NCBI RefSeq assembly: GCF_012489685.1
Contig: NC_080043.1
Coordinates: 84,584,292 to 84,648,291, forward strand
Length of the DNA: 64,000 nt
Reading direction: 5' to 3'
Origin: Lotus japonicus
Lineage: Eukaryota > Streptophyta > Magnoliopsida > Fabales > Fabaceae
Shown here piece after piece: positions 20,533 through 38,307 of the stretch. Both the position numbers and the translations under genes were made by a program. Numbering within the stretch: the first letter of the stretch is position 1; each line of letters starts with the position of its first letter. The notes under the pieces were generated by a model. That model was not told the DNA's origin. It saw only the letters and a list, made by a program, of their open reading frames with translations, and searched no databases.

Positions 20533-21855
20533 TCACTCAACAGCTTTCTTCCCACCAGAATAGTAGTTCAGGTACCACCGCACAAATTTCTTCAAACCAG
20601 CCTGAAGATCTGTGACAGGCTTATACCCAAGCTCCCTCTGCGCGTAGCTAATGTTTGCATGAGTAAACTGCACATCCCCATTCCGCGGCAACCTCATCAC
20701 GTTCCTCTTCGCCTTAACCTTCAACAGCCTCTCCAAAATGCTCACAAGCTCACTCACCGGGACAGGAGAAGTATTCCCCAGATTGAACACCCTCAACTGC
20801 GCCGGCCCCTTCTTCTTCCCGCCACTGCCAGTGCTCTTCTCCGCGGTATCCAACGCACCCAAGCAGCCCCTCACAATGTCATCAATGTAAGTAAAATCCC
20901 TAGCAACGGTGCCATGATTCGCAGCCTCAAAGATGGGGATGCTCTTCCCCTTCAAAATATCCTTAGTGAAGAAGAAGTAGGCCATGTCAGGCCTACCCCA
21001 AGGTCCATAAACAGTGAAGAACCTCAAACCGGTCAAGGAAAGGCCATATATATGGTTATAAGTATGAGCAATCTCTTCACCAGCCTTCTTAGTAGCAGCA
21101 TACAAGCTAGCAGGCTGGTCAGTCCTATCCTTCTCAGAAAAGGGGACCTTAGTATTCAACCCATAAACTGAGCTAGAAGAAGCCCACACAATAGCAGGTT
21201 GAGGGTTCACAGTCTTACAAACCTCAAGCAAATTGACAAAACCAGCAATGTTACTATGCACATAAGAGCCAGGATTCTCCATAGCATACCTCACACCAGC
21301 CTGAGCAGCCAAATGCATCACATGCGTGAACGGCACAACCTCAAAGAGCTTCTTCAACAGCGCAGCATCATTGATATCACCTTCCACAATGAACACCCCG
21401 GTACGCTCCAACAGGGCCTGGCGTGAACGCTTCAGAGAAGGGTCATAGTAGTCATTGAAGTTGTCAATTCCCAGCACCCCATCACCGCGGCGCTTCAAGG
21501 CGGCGGACACATGTGTCCCGACGAAACCCGCGGCGCCGGTGACCAGAACGGAGAATCCATTCCTGGACCGGACCCTGGCAGAGGACCGAACCTTCTTCTC
21601 CCAGACCGGACCGCCCCAGTTGGATGTCCTGAGGGAACGCCGGGAGGGATCAGCGGAGATAGATGACGTCGCCGGCGACCGGAAAAAGAAGATCAAGATC
21701 GCCGCCGAGAAAACGATTGACCACAAGGCGAGCTTCGCCGGCGAGGCGTGCCACCGTGCGCGGTTGAAGTAGGAGGCCTTCTCCATCTTGAACTTCCCCG
21801 GCGTCGAAGGGGCACTATCGGTGTGCGACATTTGCTTCAGCTGAGACATCTCCAC
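20533..21855 (-). CDS. GAE: UDP-glucuronate 4-epimerase
   Basis: A 440-aa protein, single exon as usual for plant GAE genes. It interconverts UDP-glucuronate and UDP-galacturonate, the donor for pectin synthesis, as a type II Golgi membrane protein. Residues 42-58 (LALWSIVFSAAILIFFF) form the single membrane anchor after a short cytosolic tail. A stem follows, then an extended short-chain dehydrogenase fold: NAD motif GAAGFVGTH (107-115), the SSSSVYG serine patch (about 227-232) and catalytic YAATK (Tyr252, Lys256). The conserved RFFTVYGPWGRPDMAYFFFT and ARDFTYIDDIV blocks are present. No lesion. The start could be Met1 or Met3 (MSQLK), since paralogues I recall begin MSQLKQMSH. Which GAE paralogue this is cannot be decided here. 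Confidence 0.95.
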   Translation of the reverse strand: MEMSQLKQMSHTDSAPSTPGKFKMEKASYFNRARWHASPAKLALWSIVFSAAILIFFFRSPATSSISADPSRRSLRTSNWGGPVWEKKVRSSARVRSRNGFSVLVTGAAGFVGTHVSAALKRRGDGVLGIDNFNDYYDPSLKRSRQALLERTGVFIVEGDINDAALLKKLFEVVPFTHVMHLAAQAGVRYAMENPGSYVHSNIAGFVNLLEVCKTVNPQPAIVWASSSSVYGLNTKVPFSEKDRTDQPASLYAATKKAGEEIAHTYNHIYGLSLTGLRFFTVYGPWGRPDMAYFFFTKDILKGKSIPIFEAANHGTVARDFTYIDDIVRGCLGALDTAEKSTGSGGKKKGPAQLRVFNLGNTSPVPVSELVSILERLLKVKAKRNVMRLPRNGDVQFTHANISYAQRELGYKPVTDLQAGLKKFVRWYLNYYSGGKKAVE

Positions 21856-24800
21856 GGGAAAAAATGCGATTTTGAAGGGTGCCCACGATTTTTCTTCCTC
21901 TGTTTCGATGCAGATTCACGGTTCTAGCTTCTGGGTTTGTTCTTTCAATTTCACCCAATTCAGGTGTCAGAAATTCAAAATTAGGGTTTCTATCTCAGAA
22001 ATTAGGCATTGCAGAAAAAATGATGATGGTGTTTCTTCTTTCTCCTTGTTTGGTTCTGAGATGAGGAAAGTGACGGAGGGAATCCAAAATTGAAAAAAAT
22101 TGCAAAGGAATAAAGAAAAAAAAGTGAGGGTTTTGGTGAATGGGGGTGAGTTGTTTTTTTCAAAAGAGACACTTTTTTCTTCCAAGCTGTATTTGGGAGA
22201 ATCTTGTTGTTTCTTGAAGAGATGGGTTGGAGGTGGAGGCCACTCTCTTTTGGGTTTAATAGACAAAAAAGGCTTCAAGATTTGATTTTGATTTTAATGA
22301 ATGTTAAATCAGGGAGATTGGGAGAGGGTTGAAAAACTTAGCACATGTTAATGGGACTAGGATTTTGTGTAGTTTTTTAGTCACTGTCTCTCCTTTGCTT
22401 CTTAGAAACAACAACAACAAGAACAAAATGTGTCTATTGAAGAAATGCAATATAAGTGGGTGGGGTAGTCGCAAAATTCAAAGGTGTCTATTTTCTCATC
22501 TCTCTAAAAAAATGCTGATTGCCAATTTGATTGGCTGGAGATCCTTGAATTTAGGAGTTTTAAATAAGGATTTTATGTGCACTCTTTGTTTAAGGATGTA
22601 ATTGAGTGGAGGAAAGTTCTTATTTTTAATTGGGGATGGGAGTTTTCAAGTTTGGAATTTAAGGAACATGATAACGGGTGGCTTGTTGAATTTGCAAATA
22701 CAATGGATGATATTTTGAGGCTTTTTGCTATTAAAGGAGTCTCTATTTCTTCACCACTAGAATAAGCGTGTGAAATTTGTGGGAGTTTGAAATTTAGATC
22801 ACCTTAAAGGGTGTGAATTCTTTTGTTTAAGACTGAAAATTTGTTGATTTCTTAAATTAGATATCTCCATTATTAAACTTCTAGAGAGTCAAACTACAAA
22901 CAACTACTCATTTTTACTAATTTGGGATGAAAGTCATGCTAAAAAAATCTATTGTAGAGATAAAATATATTCTAAACTTGACACCTCAGATTAATTAAAT
23001 TCGTGTCTAATTAACATGATATAGAGTAGATGTTGAAATTTGAGGACTTTCACTTAATAGGCATTACTTCATTTAATTTTAAAAAAAGTTAACTTGAGCA
23101 TTTTTGGTGGAAAATTACTTGCAGTTAGTTGCTTCAAATAATTGAGATGCTCATTAATAACATGCATTACTTATAATCGAAGTAAACGGTGAGCATAAAG
23201 TGTATTTGATACTTTGATGTAACTTTCTCATCAAGAGACTTACTGATTTTCCCTTTATATCCAACTCAACTGAGTCAAATGATCATTTTGAAGGCTCAAA
23301 CTGATCACCAATGTAAAGAAAAATTCCTTATTTTCCCAGACATGTATATCTTCTTAGAAGTAGAGATTCAGCAGAAACATTTCCATCAACAAAGGCATCC
23401 AATAGTTAAAGCATAATTTATTATATCTTTTCTTACCCCATTTTCTTACCATGCTTAATTTGTGATAGCTGCTAACTAGATAAGGTCCACTTTGTGGGTC
23501 TTAGTATTAGCTGTTGTACTTGTAGTCCTCCTTTTTTTTTCTTCTCTTTTCTTCTATGTCCCCTAAAGATCATGGAAAGCCAAGACAAACTTAACTTAAG
23601 TGAACACTTTACAGAAAAAAAAAACTTACATTCAAAGCATGAAATAGTCTTATTATCATGATAATTAATGATAAGGGTCGATATATGTTTTTATAAGCAA
23701 TGATAACGCCCTATATATTTAACTAAACAACTTAATTAAGTGTTTATAACGATTCGTGTTTATTTATTAGCTAATTTAGGAACCTTATTGAAAAAAACTC
23801 AAAATATGTTATAAGTAGACATAAATATTTACTCATAAACTAATTTGAACATATCATAAAAATTAGTCTTGTTCATACAGTGAATAAAGAGACCAAGCTA
23901 AGGTAAAAAATGATTTAACTTACTTTTTTCTGTCATTCTTGCCTAATAAAAATTTATGTAGATACACATAATTGACTTTCTACGAATAGATGGCTAAAGC
24001 AATAATTCACTAATTAGGAGATAACAGTCTTCTAGCCTAAACTTAGGCTCCTCAATCTTCCATCATATCGGCCCATAAGCCCTAAGACTCTGAGCCTTAG
24101 AAAAAGTGATTTGTGTCTTTAAACTCGATTAATTTGTCATCTTTGTAGATACATGTCAGATGAATTGTTGAGCAAAACCATTTCAACTATAGACCATACG
24201 AGCTCATGCTCAAAATAACTTGTAAGGTAAATAATAAAAGTTTTCTCAAACACATAAATATTTATATTATAGGACAAATTCAAATAAACTCTTACGAAAG
24301 CGGTTATGATGTTGGTGTAGATATAAATATAGTAAACCGTATATAAAATTTGTTTGTGAAATATATATAAAATTAATGAAACCCATATACTTATTGTTGT
24401 CGACTTGCTAGAGTGCGTGTGAGTTAGAGAGAAGAGAAGGGGCCCCAGAAAGGAATGAGAATGCGTTGAATGAGCAACTTGAAGTGCAAAACAAATTTGA
24501 AAATGAGGGGAAAAGCATCTCCCAAAGAATCCATATGGTACAATTATATTCATGTTTGGGGCAGCAAAGTATCATGTGCGCCAGTACACGTAAGGGTTAA
24601 TGTAGAACAATCTCAAAGATGAGGACAAGATTGCTTCACTCACAAGGTCCTTGAGGATTTTTTTGACTCATAAATATTCAAGGGAAGAAGAGTAATAGTG
24701 AAGGAAAAAATGCACTACTGGTTTTGTGAAAAACTAGTGTAACTAATCACTAATATAATAGCCACCATTGGTCATGCGTGTCATATTGTAATCAGTGAGA

Positions 24801-26910
24801 TCTTACATGAGATTTCATATGTTTCTTTCCCTTCACTTGTCCTTCTTACATGAAAAAATCATCTTGGAAGATGTGTATGTAATGCAGAAATGTCTCATTC
24901 TTTTGGGTTAGTGTTATTTCCTTCATGATTAGCTTCATATTCTCACTCCTTCAATCTCAACAATGAAACTTAATTCCCACCAAATTTACAAAGTGATAAC
25001 AGAAATTGTTTTGGACTAAAATCTCATTCTCTATTATTGTGAATTGTGATCAACCCAAATGAAACACAACCCAACATCGTTCTGATCGGTCCAAATAACT
25101 ACATGATCAAGTGATCACTGTCAAGTTGGGCAGCAAAACGACAAACACATAACTTACATATTTTATCTGATATTAGCTATACAACAACCTGGCAAAAGGT
25201 AAACATTTCGATCACTATTCATTCATACCTCTATATATACAACCTTAATTAATCATATTATAAGCTATGCATTACTCATAATTATTTTCATAATGCTCTT
25301 CTAGAACTAAGCATCAAAATACATTTTGCAGTACCTACTCCGCTATGGATTCACATTGCGCTATCGTGTTCTCAGTCATTTTCATCATCTTGCACCACCA
25401 GAATTGATGGGAGAATCTCCATACTCTCATAGGAACAACATCTATGTATAATTTACTTTGTACCTTTCTGACAACATAATATCATGATATTCAAATTAAA
25501 AAAAAATCATGATATTCGAAGCTATCCGAAGCCCACAACACATGAATGAGTAAAAAGTTAAAAACAGAACAAATTTTAAAGGTGACTAGTGGACTAGTGG
25601 TACTGTTTTTAATTATATATTGATTTTCTCCTGATCACTTTTTAGGTAAGGGACAAAAATTGATAACCCTTGTGAGTCAGTATCCCTTCCCATGTGCAAT
25701 CCGAACAAACAAAATTCTGGAGAAAAAAAATGTTATAAAACCATCATGATTTTCTTTCTTTTTAATCCATGTATCATCATTTTCCATGATTTATTGGAGT
25801 TAACCTAAGCTGGACCTTACAAATATTTTATTATCAAACCAGACTGTTTATAACCATAAAATATTTAATGCAGGATCACATGCATCTAGTTAAACACCCA
25901 CACTGGTGCTGCTGCTACATGAATTTTTAGTCATGAGATGGCCATGTGAACCAGAATAATGAACTTGGCTTGTACTTTATCACATGAGGAAGGGAAACAT
26001 TTTGCCGCACATCATTGATTAGATTAGTCAAAAATGTTCCATGGGCTATGAATTCTACGGTGAATTTCACGAGTACCACATTTTGTTTGTATTGCAATTG
26101 CCAAGAATGTCATCATAACAAAAACTCAGTAGGATGCACATTATGGTACGTTACAGCCAGGTTCACACTTGCATTGCTATTTGTTGCAGAGCACTCAAAC
26201 TTGTAATTTTATGTCAGTGAAGAGATTAGAATGAAACAAAACATAACATATAACTTTGTTTCATTATGTTTGGATGCCAAATACTACAATTTTCTTGACT
26301 CAAACATGGCCCATTTGCTAACTGGACTCTTCTTCTTTTTCTTTTCATCTATAGAGGTGGGGACATAGGGATGGAGTCAGAGAGGAGGAAATGATATTTT
26401 AAGAGATTACATTATTTGAACTCTACACTCAATGCGTGTTTTGGATTAGTGGCTGATACACAATTCAAAATACAGTAACTCCAAAAGCTACACTTACTCA
26501 ATTGATTGCAAGACTCTCAAGGCATAACCAAACATGCAATTAGTTTATGTCCTCTAGCTCTACTACCACTTGAGTTATGAGGAGAAACTAGACTCTTTTC
26601 TTGGCCACAAATTATCTGGTATCTTTGGCTCAAAAATCAAAATTAATAACAAAAAGACAAGGTCCCCTCCCAGCTCCCAAGTGATGAAGTGACATGGAAT
26701 AAACAGCTAAGATGCACTACATTCTAAAATTGATTATGAAGCCAATATCACACCACAAAGTATGAAGAAATAACGCTTGAGTCAGTATTCAGGATTAAGT
26801 TACATTCACACAACAGGACCAATGCCTCATTTCAACAATATAAATTATCTCAAGTCCTTTAAGGGAATATATAGAAACAAAACCAAGCCATCTCACAGAT
26901 TTGTGAGTGT
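21856..26910. other. Intergenic region between GAE and EPSPS
   Basis: The first few hundred bases are the GAE 5' flank. Beyond that it is AT-rich with no supported gene. A MITE remnant at about 23690-23900 is listed separately. The 138-aa ORF at 24137-24553 is low-complexity and runs through AT-rich sequence, so I do not accept it. Confidence 0.55.
23690..23900. mobile_element. Tourist-like MITE, family 1 remnant
   Basis: AACTTAATTAAGTG.TTATAACGAT, TTATTAGCTAATTT and ATGTTATAAGTAGACATAAA (in pieces of 20 or fewer) follow the order of the MITE at 9400-9654 and 40228-40509. The right end is missing, so this is an old truncated copy. Confidence 0.55.
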
Positions 26911-26934
26911 TTTATCTCTCTCTCTCTCTCTCTC
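26911..26934. repeat. (TC)n microsatellite
   Basis: About a dozen TC units, located just past the EPSPS stop codon and probably in its 3' UTR. Confidence 0.9.
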
Positions 26935-26960
26935 TTACACTACTGAATGTACAGGAAAAC

Positions 26961-32927
<5,967 letters not shown>

Positions 32928-33302
32928 TTCAGTTTTGTTCAAAGTTTTAAACTTTGTTCCTAGTTTCTTCCTCCTCAATACTTTGTTGTTGAGTTTCTCT
33001 CTCTGCAATGGAGGGTTTTGTGAGAACTATAGATTGGGGTTGGTGAGAGTAGTGGTTGTTGGATTGACTGTGACTCAGATGAGATGAAGAGAGTTTTAGT
33101 TACCAACTAACATGATGCTGAATTCTTTACACCAAAATAATTGAGGAAAAAAAAACATGGTGTAAGTATATGAACCTCACCTACCATTAGAGTAATATAC
33201 TAATTATATTGCCTTTCTTTAAAGAAAAATGAGTGTCACATAATTATGTTTGAGAACTATAAAATAATTTAAGAGGCTCAAGGCATATGATGGCACTAAT
33301 TT
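32928..33302. other. EPSPS 5' flank
   Basis: Presumed promoter and 5' UTR of EPSPS (minus strand), with a CT-rich leader on that strand just upstream of the start codon. No confident TATA box was picked. Confidence 0.5.
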
Positions 33303-33472
33303 GTTTTTATAAACATCCAGTACCAAACCACCATTTGGATCCACTCAGATTCGAAATTTAATCACAGTTAAGACTTATCATCTCTCTCCTAGAGTGTATT
33401 TTGTAGGGATCGAACCCGAGAGCTCTTCCCACACACTCAGCATACATTGTCAACAGAGCTACTCCTCTTCAG
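33303..33472 (-). mobile_element. tRNA-derived SINE
   Basis: On the minus strand it starts GTAGCTCTGTTGACAATG (A-box-like) and has GGGTTCGATCCC (B box) about 50 nt later. The flanks ATATGATGGCACTAATT (to 33301) and ATATGATGACACTAATT (from 33474) form a 17-bp target duplication with one mismatch. Confidence 0.75.
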
Positions 33473-33729
33473 TATATGATGACACTAATTGTAATTGAGT
33501 TTACTTTCTTGGAATAACATTGTAAAAGTTTTACACACTTATTCAATTAGATTTCATTGATTTAACATGTTTTTAATTAAAAATTAATAATGAAAAAATG
33601 ATAATGGTTGCATGGTTAAAACTTTTTACACTATCAATTAGTGCATACAAATTAAATTCATTATAATTTAGCTATTAGAATAACTAAATTATTAGAATAA
33701 AATATAGTTCAATTGTCCCCTCCATGTAA

Positions 33730-33750
33730 AATATATATATATATATATAT
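33730..33750. repeat. (AT)n microsatellite
   Basis: About ten AT units. Confidence 0.9.
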
Positions 33751-33807
33751 AGTTCAATTTTTTTTTGTTGGTTACAAGAGATAGTTCAATTATTTTAAAA
33801 TCAAATA

Positions 33808-34101
33808 TTCTCTCCGTTCCTATTCATAAGAACCAAATGAAGGTGTAACTTGGTCCTTTTTATAAGAACCAATTCAAATTTTAAGATACATTAATTATTT
33901 TTTTGCAAAAATACCCTCATTTAATAGAGGTTTCTCTTTCTTTCCACTATGCAACTCATTAATGATAAATAGAAATATAAAAATATAAGTTGGGGTGGTT
34001 TTGGAAAGTTGAGATAAATTTGAATAAGTTTAATACTACCAACCACTTTCTTAAGGGGCGTGAAATATTAGTTTGGTTCTTATAAATAGGAACGGAGGGA
34101 G
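33808..34101. mobile_element. Stowaway-like MITE
   Basis: A 294-bp element with TA on both sides (33806-33807, 34102-34103). The left end TTCTCTCCGTTCCTATTCAT pairs with the right end TAAATAGGAACGGAGGGAG. CTCCCTCCGT...ACGGAGGGAG is the Stowaway (Tc1/mariner-type) signature. Confidence 0.85.
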
Positions 34102-34129
34102 TATTGTCTATATTATTATTTAATTTTTT

Positions 34130-35046
34130 TCAGATAGTCAAACAACAAACGAATCGGTGTCGCTTTAACTGTAATATGGCAGCGACCCCTAGCTGTTCTC
34201 GTTGTTCTGCATCAGATGAAGACGCAATCCACTGCCTGAGGGATTGCCCTCATTCAAAAGAGATTTGGATGCGCGCTGGAGCCTTGTCTTGGCTAGGATT
34301 TCTGCAGCATGGATGTGGGTCTTGGGTTAAGCGTCAAATACAGGGAAGGCATGGAACTCAGTTTGTGGCTTGTTTGTGGGGTTGTTGGAAGTGGCGGAAC
34401 AATATGATTTTTTAAGAGGCTCCGTGGTCCAGCGGCGAGGCTTGGCGTCGGGTGTGCCAGGATCACGATGAAATCAAGAAGGGGATGAACGATGATGATG
34501 GAAATTGGATGCTGAGAAAGTGGCTGCCACCACCGAAAGGATCGATTAGCCTCTGTGTCGACGGAAGCTTTAATCACGCTGGCAGGTTTATGGGTTCTGG
34601 TGGACTAGTTCGTGATCATCAGGGGCAGTGGGTCTGCGGTTTCCACAATTATCTTGCAGGTGGCAGTGTTATGCTATCGGAAGCAAGGGCATTGAAACTT
34701 GGCTTGCAGGTAGTGTGGGATCGCGGATTCAGGGAGGTATATTGCAGTGTGGATTGCAGCGAACTGATTCGGACGCTGGAGGATGAAGACACATATTCTT
34801 CCCCATTCTTAGCGACATCCGAGAGCTTATCAGTTGACCGTGGAAGGTATCTATTTCTGATATTAGTCGGGACTGCAATCAATCGGCGGATTGGCTAGCC
34901 AGGAGAGGGGCATTCACTTCATCCATGGCGTTGTGTATCCTAGATACCCCGCCGTCGGACTTAAAAATCCTTGTCTTGAGGGATCGTTTGGCTCTTCCTT
35001 AGTTTTTTTCGTTTCGTTGTTAATATTCCGATGTAGAAAAAAAAAA
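34130..35046 (+). mobile_element. 5'-truncated LINE retrotransposon, 3' end
   Basis: 34177-34415 encodes a zinc-binding zf-RVT segment (CSRCSASDEDAIHCLRDCPH) that follows reverse transcriptase in plant LINEs. From about 34540 a ribonuclease H domain follows, with VDGSF, SEARALKLGL and VDCSEL carrying the acidic residues. The two are in the same frame but separated by a TAA at 34413. A frameshift near 34850 moves the end (RDCNQSADWLARRG...) to another frame. It finishes with a run of A near 35036-35046. The reverse transcriptase proper is absent, so this is a dead 5'-truncated insertion. No target duplication found. Confidence 0.85.
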
Positions 35047-36429
35047 CTCCTATAACTTTCCATCTTCATGGATAATGGAGCAACTAATTTTTTTTTTAAA
35101 AAAAAGTTTGGAACAATTGTTATTATTAGTATTTGGTAAAAGGTGTTTTCGGTGCACCAAAAAAATTATTTGGTAAAAGGTGTCCCACTTTGGGTTGGTG
35201 AGCCAGCGACGGTCTGTGTAGTCACTAGTGGCTGGCTGCGACTCTTACCAAACCCATTCGTGGAAAGTGTGATGATTTGTACCTTTTAATATCATTATTA
35301 AGAAATGATATTAAAAATAAAATAAAAAAATTAAATCACTTGTGACTATTTTGCCTTAAAATGGTATGTGTTTCGGTACTCTGGTATAGAATCGAACCCT
35401 TACCTAGAGGCTTAAACAGACTATTTGAGTAGAATTCAAAATATTACTTAAGGGGGACTAAGTAAGTATCACATGAATCAACTTATTTGCTAGTGTTTCC
35501 CTTTTCTTTTGCACAATGTTTAAAAGAAACTTTCTTATTTTTTATTCTTCAACACTCCCATATTTGTATCATAGTTTTTTTTTCTGTAAGTTAATATCAA
35601 AGGAATTTATATTTGGTAAAGAAATATACATAGGTTAAAAAATGTTTAGACACTTCTCTTATATGTAATAGTGGCGCTTTCTTTGTCTATCTAACAGCTA
35701 TTTGCTTCGCAATTAGCATTATCTTATTAAATAACATAAAACAAACAAATTTTAAAATCAACTGATAAGTAAGAAAAACAATAAAACAAATTTCATAATC
35801 ATATAGTATTGTGGAACCATTGTTATGCCTTGGAAAGTTAGAACTTTACTGGGAAGTATTCTTGATGTCCCTTTAAAGATATTCACATAGGTGTTTCATG
35901 TATTCAGAACATTTAGAATTCAACATTTGAGTTACCTGCAGTCAAGACAATCTTAAATTCAAGCATTCAAGTAATCTTGGCCATTCTATCAAAATCAGAT
36001 AGCTGATAGGTTTCATTAGAGATCAGAAAGCTCATATAAACTCAAAATTTAAGCCATATGATTTTGATCGAATAGCTCAAATTCTTTGACTACGTGATTT
36101 TAGTATTTCCTGCAGGGATTCCAAATTATTCAAATGCATCTATAATTGTACACTGCCAAAGAGTGAAAGAAAATACACAAGCATACTTGAAGGACTAGAT
36201 GAACGGGCATGAAAATTCAAACAAGTGACAATCCGAGTTCATAAAAATTTATTAGTTGCATTACACTCTTCTTTGATCTATGTTGCTTCACTTACAATCC
36301 CAAGCAACAGTAATCTAACCTTTTCTTATTCAAGCAACGGAATGCTCTTGAAACAGCCCTCTCTGTAAATATCAAACCCGAAATCAGAAGGAAAACAGAA
36401 AGTTCAAAATGTGCAGAAACTAATACAAT
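35047..36429. other. Transketolase 3' flank and intergenic DNA
   Basis: No gene or paired repeat recognised; the last few hundred bases are probably the transketolase 3' UTR. Confidence 0.55.
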
Positions 36430-38268
36430 CTAGATAAGCTCTTTAGCTGCAGCAATAACAGCTTCCTTAGTGATACCGAACTCCTTGTATATTCTCCCCG
36501 CAGGAGCACTGGCTCCAAAATGATCAATACCTATTGCCTTCCCCTTGCTTCCAACAATTTTCTCCCACCCAAATGTTGACCCTGCCTCAATGCTAACTCT
36601 AGCTGAAACAGCGGAAGGTAGAACACTCTCCTTGTAAGCTTCTGATTGCTCATCGAAAAGTTCCCATGAGACGAAGGAAACAACTCTAACTGCCTTCCCT
36701 TCCTTTCTTAGATCATCAGCAGCTTTGGCAGCAATTTCCAACTCAGAACCAGTTCCGATCAGAATGACATCGGGCTTGTTGCCGGTTGAGTTGTCGGAAA
36801 TGGTGTACCCACCCTTTTCAACTCCTTCAATTGAAGTTCCAGGAAGATTGGGCAATTTTTGCCTGGAAAGGGCAAGGATAGAGGGTCTCTTCCTGTTAAC
36901 CACAGCAACTTTGTAAGCTCCAGCTGTTTCATTACCATCTGCAGGACGAAGCATCAGGATGTTCGGCATTGCCCGGAAGCTCGCAAGATGCTCTATCGGC
37001 TGGTGGGTTGGCCCATCCTCTCCGAGCCCTATGGAATCATGGGTCATGACATATATAACCCCAGCCTCAGACAGGGCAGAAAGCCTTATGGCACCTCTCA
37101 TGTAGTCGGTGAAAACAAAGAAAGTTGCACAGTAAGGAATCAGTCCAGGGCTGTGAAGAGCAATACCATTGCAGATAGCTCCCATTCCATGTTCTCTAAC
37201 ACCAAATCTGACATTACGCTCCGCCGGAGTGTCCTTTTGGAAGTTCCCAAACATTTTCAGCAAGGTCATGTTGGAAGAAGCAAGATCTGCACTACCACCA
37301 AGCAGACCAGGAAGAACCTTTGCAAGGGCATTTAGGTTAGTCTGAGACAGATTTCTGGTGGCATCAGCTGGGGTCTCTGGAGTGTATGTCTGAAATCAAA
37401 TTGGAAGAGTAATCATTATTGATATCGGAGACATAATTCGTTGGTTGCCAGATTTTCTTATTTGAACAATATTATAAAGCTTATATTGCCATACAGACAG
37501 CAACTGAATGTGTGTGTAAAAAAAATTAAATAACAGGTTTATCTAATCAAGACACTTGTTGACATCAGTCAAGATCAATTTTGGATAGTACGCAGTGTAA
37601 AGTGTAAACCTTAATAAGTTACCTCCATGTAAAGATTATGAACAACCTATAAAAATTTGAATACTCACCGGAAGTGCTTTCTCCCAACCAGCAGGTAAAT
37701 CACCATTAATAATAGACTTAAACTCTGCAGCTTCCTCCTTGTATTTCTTTTCATATTCAGCAAACTTGGCATTCCACTCAGCCTCAAGTGCAGCACCCTC
37801 AGGGATATGGCGACTCCAGTGTCTGGGAACAGACAAGCAATTCTTGTTCAGTATCATATAAATCTCAACAGAGATAGAAAACAAAGAAATATCTAAACCC
37901 ATCATGCATACTTTTTGACATCCTCAGGCACATGGAAAGGCTCATGCGGCCATGCAAGGTTCGCTCTGGTGGCTTCAACTTCTTTGGCACCAAGTGCACT
38001 TCCATGCACACTGTAGGAGTTAGCTTTGTTAGGAGAACCAAAACCAATGGTTGTTGTGACCTGTGGAATGGATAAAAGAATCAGCAAATACTGACCACCA
38101 GCACTTCCTACTTTAATTTCACATCTATAGCTTTCAGTTTCTCAAAGGAGAACTATGCATTCTTTAGCAAAAGAAATCAAGTTGGTAGCTTCAGTTTAAA
38201 AGAATTCATCAACATGTAGAGTAAAATATCAACACATCAGACTTTGCTAGCTACAATTACACGCTAAA

Positions 38269-38307
<39 letters not shown>

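Noticed and set aside
20659..21772. Plus-strand ORFs opposite the GAE gene
   Set aside because: Antisense shadows of an intact conserved coding exon.
24137..24553. 138-aa ORF on the minus strand
   Set aside because: Low-complexity translation of AT-rich repeats, no domain and no splice or promoter context.
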